The notes beneath the pieces were generated by a model. It had not been told where the DNA came from. It worked only from the letters and a program-made list of their open reading frames with translations, and did no database searches. Positions 32,791 through 40,582 of a DNA stretch of 64,000 nt are shown here, piece after piece (within the stretch, counting starts at the first letter, position 1; each line of letters begins with the position of its first letter). Source of the stretch: UBA4312 sp002394635 (lineage in GTDB: Bacteria > Bacillota_I > Bacilli_A > Erysipelotrichales > Erysipelotrichaceae); NCBI GenBank assembly GCA_946539765.1, contig CAMNHO010000011.1, positions 1-64,000 on the forward strand. The letters run 5' to 3'. The translations under genes were made by a program, and so were the position numbers.

Positions 32791-33076
32791 GCAGATGCTT
32801 CTGTCCCCATTCCACAAATTCTTTTAATATCGGGATCAATTCCTTTCCGGATTCGGAAATCAAGTACAGATTCCCTTCCTGTTCCAGGATGCCATGTTCC
32901 ACAAGATCTTTCAAAGCCTTATGAAGGCTGGTATTGGTCACAAATACAATGTCCTCGCGTAACTGTTCATAGGTCATCGTTTGATTTTGTTGGAGATACC
33001 ATAAGATTGGTATCGTCAGCCGGCTGCCCACGACATCAATTACATAGTTCAACACTTTATTTTGTCTATAGCTCAT
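32780..33076 (-). CDS. HxlR-type winged-helix transcriptional regulator
   Basis: A 98-residue winged helix. VVGSRLTIPILWYLQQNQTMTYEQLREDI and the NTSLHKALKDLVEHGIL recognition segment match HxlR proteins (ISxKxLTxxLKxLExxGLI pattern, here degenerate). There is no N-terminal Cys as in redox-sensing members. It overlaps the TMEM175 gene by 11 bases on one side and the hydrolase by 11 bases on the other, so all three are translated as a unit. Target unknown. Confidence 0.8.
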   Translation of the reverse strand: MSYRQNKVLNYVIDVVGSRLTIPILWYLQQNQTMTYEQLREDIVFVTNTSLHKALKDLVEHGILEQEGNLYLISESGKELIPILKEFVEWGQKHLHEQ

Positions 33077-33665
33077 GTTTTCCCCCCTTATGCTTTCGGT
33101 ATGTCCGGATCCGCATATCCGGAATCAGCCAAACTGGTGTCAGTCCGATCAGAAAAAGAATGCTTAACCAACGCAATGAACCAATCAACGAAAAGAACAA
33201 AGCGACTGTTTCCAACAATACAGATATTCTTTCCTTTCGCCCGATCTTTAAAAGTTCCTTAAACTGGCAGTCGTTGGATGCCAACACGATCGTATGATGC
33301 ATAAGTATATAAGATAACGTGGTCATCAACATAACCACAATGTAAGATATCATAGGAACCTGCGCAAAAGCAGTCACCGCTATCCACTGAGTACATACAG
33401 GAAACATGGATAACAGTAAAAGAAACAGAAGATTAGCCCACAATACCCGGTTATCAATGGTTTGGGTCACTTCAAACAAATGATGATGATTGATCCAGTA
33501 AGTACCAACTAAAGTAAAGCTGAATACATAGCTGAAGATCGAAGGCAGCTGCTGACAGAGCGCATGCCAGCTGGCTTGTTTTGGCACCCCTAGCTCCAGG
33601 ACCATGATTGTGATAATGATGGCGATGACTCCATCAGAAAATGCTTCCAATCTCTCTTTGCTCAT
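33066..33665 (-). CDS. TMEM175/DUF1211 family potassium channel
   Basis: A 199-residue membrane protein with six helices. The channel-family signature FSDGVIAIIITIMVLEL (about 9-25) forms the selectivity helix in TMEM175 proteins. Bacterial members are low-selectivity potassium channels. First gene of a three-gene overlapping cluster with an HxlR regulator and a hydrolase. The ATG has a weak GGGGTCTGG-like site. Confidence 0.85.
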   Translation of the reverse strand: MSKERLEAFSDGVIAIIITIMVLELGVPKQASWHALCQQLPSIFSYVFSFTLVGTYWINHHHLFEVTQTIDNRVLWANLLFLLLLSMFPVCTQWIAVTAFAQVPMISYIVVMLMTTLSYILMHHTIVLASNDCQFKELLKIGRKERISVLLETVALFFSLIGSLRWLSILFLIGLTPVWLIPDMRIRTYRKHKGGKHEL

Positions 33666-33696
33666 TTCCAGACCCCGTTATTACTGTATCATAAAA

Positions 33697-33714
33697 AAAC
33701 GCCGTTAGGCGTTT
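33697..33714 (-). terminator. Terminator of the arg operon
   Basis: AAACGCC / GGCGTTT stem with a four-base loop, then a run of seven Ts on the minus strand. It overlaps the argF stop codon. Confidence 0.9.
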
Positions 33715-34615
33715 ATTTTAACAATGTCACCATGACCGCTTTCTGCGCGTGCAGACGGTTTTCCGCTTCCTCGAATATTTCATCAGCATGCGCTTCAAAG
33801 ACGTCTTCCGTGATTTCCTGTCCCCGGTAAGCCGGCAGACAATGCTGGACCATCGCGGTATCTTTCGCCAGTTTCATCAGTTCGCTGTTTACCTGATAAC
33901 CTGCAAAGGCTTTTTCGCGAATGGCTTTTTCTTCTTCCTGTCCCATGGAAGCCCATGTATCCGTATAGACAACATCGGCATCCTTGATGGCCTCCTGCGG
34001 TGAAGTAGTCCAGGTGAAATCCGGATTCTGTTCTGCCCAGGCCATGATCTCTTCATCCGGACGATAATCCTGCGGGGTCGCAACGGCTACCTTCATACCC
34101 ATTGTCAGACCACCCACAATCAGGGAATTGGTCATGTTGTTGCCATCGCCGATATAGACCAGCTTCAATCCCTCCAGGACCATAAACTTTTCACGAATGG
34201 TCATCAGATCAGCCAATACCTGGCACGGGTGACAGTAATCCGTCAATCCATTGATTACAGGTACAGATCCATATTCTGCCAGATCTTTGACTTCTTTCTG
34301 CTCATAGGTACGGATCATGATCCCATCCAGATAACGGGAGAGTACTCTGGCCGTATCCTGTACCGGTTCTCCGCGTCCGATCTGCAGATCACGACTGGAC
34401 AAAAACAACGGCTGTCCACCTAACTGATAAATGCCCGTTTCAAACGATACCCGTGTTCGGGTACTGGATTTCTGAAAAATCAATCCAATGGATTTTCCTT
34501 CCAGATGTTTATGCGGGATCCCGTGTTTTCTTTCATATTTCAACTGGTCTGCCAGATCCAATATTTGTATGATTTCCTCTTTGGAAAGATCTTGTAATTT
34601 TAATAAATGTTTCAT
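33713..34615 (-). CDS. argF: Ornithine carbamoyltransferase
   Basis: A 300-residue transcarbamylase making citrulline from ornithine and carbamoyl phosphate. Carbamoyl-phosphate motif KSSTRTR (about 48-54), HPCQVLADL (about 129-137), and the ornithine-binding HCLPAYRG (about 262-269) are intact. Last gene of argGHCBDF; its ATG overlaps the argD stop (ATGA), with AGGAGG inside the argD end. Confidence 0.95.
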   Translation of the reverse strand: MKHLLKLQDLSKEEIIQILDLADQLKYERKHGIPHKHLEGKSIGLIFQKSSTRTRVSFETGIYQLGGQPLFLSSRDLQIGRGEPVQDTARVLSRYLDGIMIRTYEQKEVKDLAEYGSVPVINGLTDYCHPCQVLADLMTIREKFMVLEGLKLVYIGDGNNMTNSLIVGGLTMGMKVAVATPQDYRPDEEIMAWAEQNPDFTWTTSPQEAIKDADVVYTDTWASMGQEEEKAIREKAFAGYQVNSELMKLAKDTAMVQHCLPAYRGQEITEDVFEAHADEIFEEAENRLHAQKAVMVTLLK

Positions 34616-35787
34616 GCGAATACCTCCTTCATGGCAGCCAGTGCCTGATCGATTTCCTCATATGTTATTACTAATGGCGGCAGCAAGCGAATGGCATCGG
34701 TACCTGCCGTCAGAACCAATACGCCTTTTTCTCTTAGCTGTGCCACATAATCAGCTCGTTGATCCGGGTCTACGATAATTCCCAGCATCAGTCCTTTTCC
34801 ACGTACGGTCTTTATTTTCTCAAGTGGTAGCAGATTCTGTTTGAAATAGTCCCCTTTTTCTTTGACCGTCTGTAAAAATGTCGGATCATTGACTGTATGC
34901 AGAACTGTCTGAGCTGCAACAGAAGCTAACAAGTTGCCTCCGAACGTTGAACCATGCATGCCCGGCTGCAGAACATCTGCACATTTTTCATTACATACAA
35001 AGCCCCCCATCGGTACACCGCCAGCCAATCCTTTTGCCACACTGATGATATCCGGTTGGATGTCATACTGCTCATAACAGAATAAGGTACCTGTCCGTCC
35101 GATGCCTGTCTGTACTTCATCGATCATGACCAGAATATCTTTTTGTTGGCAATATGTCGTTACCTGTTGTACAAAGTCTTTATCTAAAGGAAGGACACCT
35201 CCTTCTCCCTGGATCATTTCCATCATGATACCACAGACTGTGTCATCCACATGAGAAATAAAATCTTCAAAGCGATTGGTCTCCACATAATCAAAACCTG
35301 TCGGGAACGGATAAAAATATTTATGGAATTTATCTTGTCCTGTCGCCATCAATGTGGTCATGGTACGTCCATGGAAAGATTGTCGTAAGCTGAGTATTTT
35401 ATTTCTCTCTTTTCCATATTTATCTGTGGAATATTTACGGGTCAGCTTGATCATTCCCTCATTGGCTTCAGCACCTGAATTGGCAAAAAACACTTTGGAT
35501 AAACCTGTTTCCCGACATAGTATTTCTGCAACCTCCGCCATCGGCTGGCTATAGAAAATATTCGAACAATGCATTAGTTTCTCTGCCTGCCGTTGGATTG
35601 CTTGTGTCAGTGCCGGATGATGATAGCCAAGGCTGTTGACACCGATACCGGAAGTCAAATCAATATAGCTGTTTCCCTCGGTATCATAGAGAATGGAACC
35701 TTCCCCTTTTTCCAGGGCGATTTCCACACGTCCATATGTATTCATCACATATTGATTTTCCAGTTCTTTGATTTTCTGAAAATGCAT
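34612..35787 (-). CDS. argD: Acetylornithine aminotransferase
   Basis: A 391-residue class III PLP aminotransferase. Visible are NSGAEANEGMIKLTRKY (about 98-114), the SFHGRTM segment, MIDEVQTGIGRTG (about 211-223), and the PLP lysine in ISVAKGLAGGVPMG (about 246). It converts N-acetylglutamate semialdehyde to N-acetylornithine. I use the ATG at 35785-35787 with AGGAGG six bases away; the longer frame upstream has no site and would run into argB. Four-base overlap with argF. Confidence 0.94.
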   Translation of the reverse strand: MHFQKIKELENQYVMNTYGRVEIALEKGEGSILYDTEGNSYIDLTSGIGVNSLGYHHPALTQAIQRQAEKLMHCSNIFYSQPMAEVAEILCRETGLSKVFFANSGAEANEGMIKLTRKYSTDKYGKERNKILSLRQSFHGRTMTTLMATGQDKFHKYFYPFPTGFDYVETNRFEDFISHVDDTVCGIMMEMIQGEGGVLPLDKDFVQQVTTYCQQKDILVMIDEVQTGIGRTGTLFCYEQYDIQPDIISVAKGLAGGVPMGGFVCNEKCADVLQPGMHGSTFGGNLLASVAAQTVLHTVNDPTFLQTVKEKGDYFKQNLLPLEKIKTVRGKGLMLGIIVDPDQRADYVAQLREKGVLVLTAGTDAIRLLPPLVITYEEIDQALAAMKEVFA

Positions 35788-35797
35788 AGCCTGCCTC

Positions 35798-36652
35798 CTA
35801 ATAGAACATGGTTCCGACACCATCTTCACTCAATATTTCAATCAGGATGGAATGCGGGACACGTCCGTCCTGAATATTTACTGTATGAACGCCTTGTCGT
35901 ATGGCTTCCACACAACATTCCACCTTCGGGATCATGCCGCCGGAAATCACGCCTGATTTCATCAGCAGCGGGACCTGCGATACTGTCAGAGACGGAATGA
36001 GAGTATCATCATTGTTCGGGTCTTCCATCAGTCCCATGACATCCGTCAGCAGAATAAATTTATGCGCGCTTAACGCAATGGCCAGTTTTTCTGCTGCAGT
36101 ATCGGCATTGATATTGTAGTTCATCGTCTGATCCTGCCCGGCTGCAATACTGGAAACAACAGGAATATACCCTTTTTCCAAAACATCCAGAACGATCTCC
36201 GGATGCACATCCACAATTTCTCCGACATTGCCATGGTCATCGTCCTTACGAACCGCTTCAAACAGGTTGCCGTCCATACCGGCAATGCCGATTCCCTTGC
36301 CACCGGCTTTTCGGAGAAGAGATACCAGATTCTTATTGACCTTTCCACATAAGACCATCTGTACAATGTCCATGGTCTCATCATCTGTGACTCGTAATCC
36401 GTCGATAAATTCACTCTTTTTTCCTACTTTATTCAGCATGTCACTGATTTCCGGCCCACCACCATGCACCAGCACCACCTTGATACCGATCAAGTTCAGC
36501 AGAACAACGTCCTGGATGACCGCTTCCTTCAACGATTCATTGATCATGGCGTTGCCACCGTATTTGATCACAACGATTTTATCTTCATATTCCTGGATAA
36601 ACGGCAATGCCTCAGCCAGGATGCTCGCTCTAATATTCGGATCAATTTTCAT
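35798..36652 (-). CDS. argB: Acetylglutamate kinase
   Basis: A 284-residue amino-acid kinase phosphorylating N-acetylglutamate, the first committed step. VVIKYGGNAM (about 28-37), VLVHGGGPEIS (about 59-69) and NINADTAAEKLA (about 178-189) are the standard nucleotide and substrate segments. It is of the longer, arginine-inhibitable type by length, though feedback residues cannot be read with certainty. Of two in-frame ATGs six bases apart, the second fits the AGGGG site better. Confidence 0.94.
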   Translation of the reverse strand: MKIDPNIRASILAEALPFIQEYEDKIVVIKYGGNAMINESLKEAVIQDVVLLNLIGIKVVLVHGGGPEISDMLNKVGKKSEFIDGLRVTDDETMDIVQMVLCGKVNKNLVSLLRKAGGKGIGIAGMDGNLFEAVRKDDDHGNVGEIVDVHPEIVLDVLEKGYIPVVSSIAAGQDQTMNYNINADTAAEKLAIALSAHKFILLTDVMGLMEDPNNDDTLIPSLTVSQVPLLMKSGVISGGMIPKVECCVEAIRQGVHTVNIQDGRVPHSILIEILSEDGVGTMFY

Positions 36653-36663
36653 TGTCATTCCCC

Positions 36664-37575
36664 TTAAACAATTAAACCTTCTTTTTCATCAAAGCCCAAC
36701 ATGATATTCATATTCTGGATAGCCGCACCGCATGCACCTTTTCCCAGATTATCAAACAAAGCTGTTACGATCGTCTGGTTCTCATTCCCATTGACCACAA
36801 TTTCAAGGCTGTCTCTGTCTGCCCACATATTGGCATATACATTACCCTGCCAGCTGTCCGCAACCGTAATTAGACCGGATGTATAAAAATCCCGATAAAT
36901 TTGACGTATTTGATCCACATCGGCCTCCAGCTGGATACTGGTGGCCATACCTCGATAGTAATCATCCACGATTGGGCTAAACAACGGTGCTTTTTCCAAA
37001 TGGCAAACTGCCTGCATCTCCTTGATGTGTTTATGCTGCATCGTTAATCCGTAGATTCCTGGTGCGCTGTAAGCGAATGGTCTGTCACTTTGTTGGTAAT
37101 CGGCAATCATCCGCTTTCCCCCACCTGAATAGCCGGTCAAAGAGAAGCAGTGGATGGCTTCTTTGACAGAAAGGATCCCGGCTTGTACCAGCGGATAGAC
37201 CACAGTGATAAATCCCGTGGCATGACAACCAGGATTCGCTACTCGCTTCCCTGTCCGGATAGCTTGTTTCCTAGCCTGTGACAGCTCCGGCAGACCATAG
37301 ATCCATCCCGGGCTGGTCCGATGGGCGGTAGACGCATCGATTATCTTCGTATCCGGGTTGGATACCAGCGTTACCGCTTCCTTGGCTGCTGCATCCGGCA
37401 GGCACAAAAAGACCAGATCTGCCTGATCCATCAGATGACTTCTTGTTTCATTGTCTTTCCGTTTTTCTTCCGGTATGATCAGCAATTCAATATCTTCTCT
37501 TTTTGATAATCTTGTATATATCTCCAGACCGGTAGTTCCGGCTTGTCCATCTATAAATATCTTTGGCTTATTCAT
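36664..37575 (-). CDS. argC: N-acetyl-gamma-glutamyl-phosphate reductase, short (type 2)
   Basis: A 303-residue reductase with GQAGTTGLEIYTRL at the nucleotide site, the catalytic PGCHATGF (about 113-120) and HKHIKEM near residue 194. It is about 40 residues shorter than the E. coli enzyme, typical of the type 2 ArgC of some alpha-proteobacteria and gut Bacillota. It makes N-acetylglutamate semialdehyde. Its start overlaps the argH stop (ATGA). Confidence 0.92.
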   Translation of the reverse strand: MNKPKIFIDGQAGTTGLEIYTRLSKREDIELLIIPEEKRKDNETRSHLMDQADLVFLCLPDAAAKEAVTLVSNPDTKIIDASTAHRTSPGWIYGLPELSQARKQAIRTGKRVANPGCHATGFITVVYPLVQAGILSVKEAIHCFSLTGYSGGGKRMIADYQQSDRPFAYSAPGIYGLTMQHKHIKEMQAVCHLEKAPLFSPIVDDYYRGMATSIQLEADVDQIRQIYRDFYTSGLITVADSWQGNVYANMWADRDSLEIVVNGNENQTIVTALFDNLGKGACGAAIQNMNIMLGFDEKEGLIV

Positions 37576-38951
37576 TCATTATCCTCTATAAACTGTTCAA
37601 TGACAGAAATCTGACGAGCTACCTCTTTGGGGGCTGGTCCGCCAATAACATTTCTGCCCTCTATACAAGTCTTTAAATCGATCGCATGATAGACATCCTG
37701 GTCAAAGACCGTATGGAAGGACTGCAGTACTTCCAAAGGCACCTCATTTAATGCCAGTTTGTGTTCAATACAGTAAGCAACCAGCTGTCCAATCGTTTTA
37801 TAAGCATCCCGGAACGGGATTCCTTTCTTCGTTAAATAATCCGCACAGTCCGTCGCATTGATAAAGCCTCCCAAGGCGGCCTGTTTCATAACGTCTTTAT
37901 GAATCTTCATCGTATCAAACATCGGTATCATGACCTTTAACGAATTTTCTACGGTATCCAGAATATCAAACAGAGCTTCTTTATCCTCCTGCATATCCTT
38001 ATTGTAGGCTAAAGACAAACCCTTCTGCATCGTCAATAAGGTCATTAAATGACCGTACACTCTTCCGGTTTTTCCTCGTATCAATTCGCAAACATCCGGA
38101 TTCTTCTTCTGCGGCATGATGGAAGAGCCTGTAGAAAAGGCATCATCCAGCTCTACAAAACGGAATTCCCATGAACACCACAGGATGATCTCTTCGCACA
38201 TTCTGGACAGATGCATCATCAGAATGGAAAGGTCAGAGGCCATTTCCATACAATAATCCCGGTCACTGACTCCATCCATAGAATTATCCGTAACACGGGC
38301 AAATCCTAGCTGGTCACAGACATACTGGCGGTCTATCGGATACGTTGTCGAAGCCAGTGCTCCAGACCCTAACGGCATCTCATCCATCAGCTCCAGCGCA
38401 TTGGATAAACGCCTGTAATCTCTTTTCAGCATATTGGCATAGGCCATCCACACATGTGCGACGGTTACAGGCTGAGCCCTTTGCAGATGGGTATAACCCG
38501 GCATGACCGTTTCCAGATGTTCTTTGGATCTATCGCACAGACTGCGCAACATGTCCAAAACCAGCATCATAATGTCTTTGGTCTTTTCCATCGTATACAT
38601 ACGCAGATCCAACGCCACCTGGTCATTTCGTGAACGCGCTGTATGCAGACGCTTGCCGGCATCCCCAATACGGGCTGTCAGCTCTTGCTCGACAAAGGTA
38701 TGGATATCCTCGGCATCTACCATTTTCAATGTACCTGTTTCAATATCGGCAAGAATACTTTCTAATCCTGCCTGGATTTTTTTCTGATCCTCAGAAGATA
38801 TGATCCCCTGATGTGCCAGCATTCTGGCATGCGCCATAGATCCGGTAATATCCTGTTTATATAGTCTTTGATCAAAAGGCAGAGAGGCATTTAACGTTTC
38901 CAATGTCTGATCCGTTTCCTTAGCAAATCTGCCTGTCCATAGTTTTGCCAT
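37572..38951 (-). CDS. argH: Argininosuccinate lyase
   Basis: A 459-residue fumarase-superfamily lyase, cleaving argininosuccinate to arginine and fumarate. The superfamily signature GSSIMPQKKNPD (about 273-284), TARSRNDQVALD (about 105-116) and PGYTHLQRAQPV (about 150-161) are intact. The ATG shares one base with the argG stop (TAATG), and the C terminus overlaps argC by four bases. Confidence 0.96.
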   Translation of the reverse strand: MAKLWTGRFAKETDQTLETLNASLPFDQRLYKQDITGSMAHARMLAHQGIISSEDQKKIQAGLESILADIETGTLKMVDAEDIHTFVEQELTARIGDAGKRLHTARSRNDQVALDLRMYTMEKTKDIMMLVLDMLRSLCDRSKEHLETVMPGYTHLQRAQPVTVAHVWMAYANMLKRDYRRLSNALELMDEMPLGSGALASTTYPIDRQYVCDQLGFARVTDNSMDGVSDRDYCMEMASDLSILMMHLSRMCEEIILWCSWEFRFVELDDAFSTGSSIMPQKKNPDVCELIRGKTGRVYGHLMTLLTMQKGLSLAYNKDMQEDKEALFDILDTVENSLKVMIPMFDTMKIHKDVMKQAALGGFINATDCADYLTKKGIPFRDAYKTIGQLVAYCIEHKLALNEVPLEVLQSFHTVFDQDVYHAIDLKTCIEGRNVIGGPAPKEVARQISVIEQFIEDNE

Positions 38952-40192
38952 TATTCCACTCCCGGGAAATCTTCAAATTCTTCAGCTTTCATAGCCCGTA
39001 CCTTCAAAGGCAGTCCAAACAGATTGATGAATCCGGCAGAATCGTTCTGATCGTAACAATCATCCTCATCAAAGGTTGCCATACCGGCAGAATACAGAGA
39101 ATACGGGGATGTTACAGACACCGGCAGTATGTTTCCCTTATACAGTTTTAATGTGACATCACCGGTCACTGTTTCTTGTGTCGTTGTAACAAATGCACTC
39201 AATGCTTTCCGTAACGGTGTATACCACTGTCCGTTGTATACCAGTTCTCCGAATTTTAATGCCACCTGGGCTTTATAGTGGGACGTTTCTTTATCTAGTG
39301 TGATCTCTTCCAGTTTTTCATGCGCTTTGTACAAAATGGTACCCCCCGGTGTTTCATAGACACCACGAGATTTCATTCCGACCAGCCGGTTTTCCACGAT
39401 ATCCAGAATGCCGATTCCGTTGGCTCCGCCGACTTTATTCAACGCTTCAATGATCTTGGTAGCACTCATCGTCTGTCCATCCAAAGCCGTCGGTACACCT
39501 TTTTCAAAATGTAACGTAATCTGGGTCGGTGTATCCGGTGCCTGCTCTGGAGATACACCCATTTCCAGGAAGCCTTCCTTATTGATTGGGGCTTCATTGG
39601 CCGGGTCTTCCAGATCCAGTCCTTCATGGCTTAAATGCCACAGATTTTTATCTTTTGAGTAATTGGTCTCTTTGTTGATCCGTAATGGAATATTATGTGC
39701 CTCAGCATATTCGATTTCTTTTTCCCGGGAATTCAGCTCCCAGAAACGCCAAGGGGCAATCACATGCATATCCGGTGCAAAAGCCTTGATAGCTAGTTCA
39801 AACCGTACCTGGTCATTTCCTTTTCCAGTACAACCATGACAGATAGCATCAGCATTTTCCTTCTTCGCAATTTCCACGATCCGTTTGGCAATGATCGGAC
39901 GCGCAAAACTGGTACCCAGTAAATATTGCTCATAGGTAGCGCCGGCCTGCATCGTCGGGATAATATAGTCATCCACAAATTCATCCGTTAAATCTTCAAT
40001 ATATAACTTGGAAGCACCGGTCTTCAGCGCTTTTTCTTCCAGTCCATCCAGTTCGGTTCCCTGACCGACATTACCAGATACCGCAATGACCTCACAGTTA
40101 TTGTAGTGTTCCTTTAACCATGGAATTAATACAGATGTGTCCAGTCCGCCCGAGTACGCCAATACAACTTTTTTAATGTCTTTCTTTTCCAT
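38951..40192 (-). CDS. argG: Argininosuccinate synthase
   Basis: A 413-residue ATP-dependent ligase joining citrulline and aspartate. N-terminal PP-loop VLAYSGGLDTSV (about 11-22), GNVGQGTELDG, GCTGKGNDQVRFE (about 117-129) and YETPGGTIL (about 274-282) identify it. First gene of the operon, under a T-box leader with a consensus promoter. AGAGG lies six bases before the ATG. Confidence 0.96.
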   Translation of the reverse strand: MEKKDIKKVVLAYSGGLDTSVLIPWLKEHYNNCEVIAVSGNVGQGTELDGLEEKALKTGASKLYIEDLTDEFVDDYIIPTMQAGATYEQYLLGTSFARPIIAKRIVEIAKKENADAICHGCTGKGNDQVRFELAIKAFAPDMHVIAPWRFWELNSREKEIEYAEAHNIPLRINKETNYSKDKNLWHLSHEGLDLEDPANEAPINKEGFLEMGVSPEQAPDTPTQITLHFEKGVPTALDGQTMSATKIIEALNKVGGANGIGILDIVENRLVGMKSRGVYETPGGTILYKAHEKLEEITLDKETSHYKAQVALKFGELVYNGQWYTPLRKALSAFVTTTQETVTGDVTLKLYKGNILPVSVTSPYSLYSAGMATFDEDDCYDQNDSAGFINLFGLPLKVRAMKAEEFEDFPGVE

Positions 40193-40214
40193 ATGTGTCC
40201 TCTTTCTACGCTTT

Positions 40215-40454
40215 AGTTAAGAAAAAAAGCGCCTTTGAAAACTTTTCCAAAGACGCTGTCAACGCGGTACCACTTTAGTTGCCTCTATCAAGGCCTCTTC
40301 TCCGTAACGTGGGTGAAACGTTCCGAACTACTGAATTCATCCGGACTCTCATAGGTGCGTTTCTTCCTGATTTCCATCTGACGGCCTTCCACTCTGTACC
40401 GTCTCGCTTGAGATTTCCTTCAGGTTTACTCTCCTAATCAGCGATTTAACTTAT
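40215..40454 (-). promoter_or_regulatory. T-box riboswitch leader of argGHCBDF
   Basis: The minus strand carries the T-box core GTGGTACCGCG (within 40261-40276) followed at once by the competing terminator. Upstream is a stem-I-like region with an AGAGTGGAAGG distal-loop motif. A candidate specifier is CGC (Arg), in the stretch AAACGCACC before the linker. T-box leaders sense uncharged tRNA and let transcription continue when that tRNA is uncharged. Regulation by tRNA-Arg would suit the operon, but the specifier is only inferred. Confidence 0.85.
40228..40257 (-). terminator. T-box terminator hairpin
   Basis: Ten-position stem (AGCGTCTTTG / CAAAGGCGCT, one mismatch) with a ten-base loop and a run of seven Ts on the minus strand, directly after the T-box core that would form the antiterminator. 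Confidence 0.88.
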
Positions 40455-40460
40455 GAGGTT

Positions 40461-40489
40461 ATATTAGTCTCTTTATGAAAAAATGTCAA
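40461..40489 (-). promoter_or_regulatory. Sigma-A promoter of arg operon
   Basis: TTGACA, 17-base spacer, TAATAT on the minus strand. Transcription would start near 40454, giving the full T-box leader. Confidence 0.85.
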
Positions 40490-40494
40490 ATAAT

Positions 40495-40520
40495 TTTTCA
40501 TTCAAAATGAAAATTTTCAT
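40495..40520. promoter_or_regulatory. Overlapping palindromes just upstream of arg promoter
   Basis: TTTTCATT-CAA-AATGAAAA (40495-40513) and ATGAAAATTTTCAT (40507-40520) overlap and lie immediately before the argG -35 box and about 60 bases before the divergent HerA-like gene. They resemble, without matching, an ArgR box, and could be an operator for either gene. Confidence 0.3.
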
Positions 40521-40582
40521 ACGCAATAAAAATAAAGAATCAACGCTTTATATCATGTATAATATAGAAAACGGAGGTTCTT

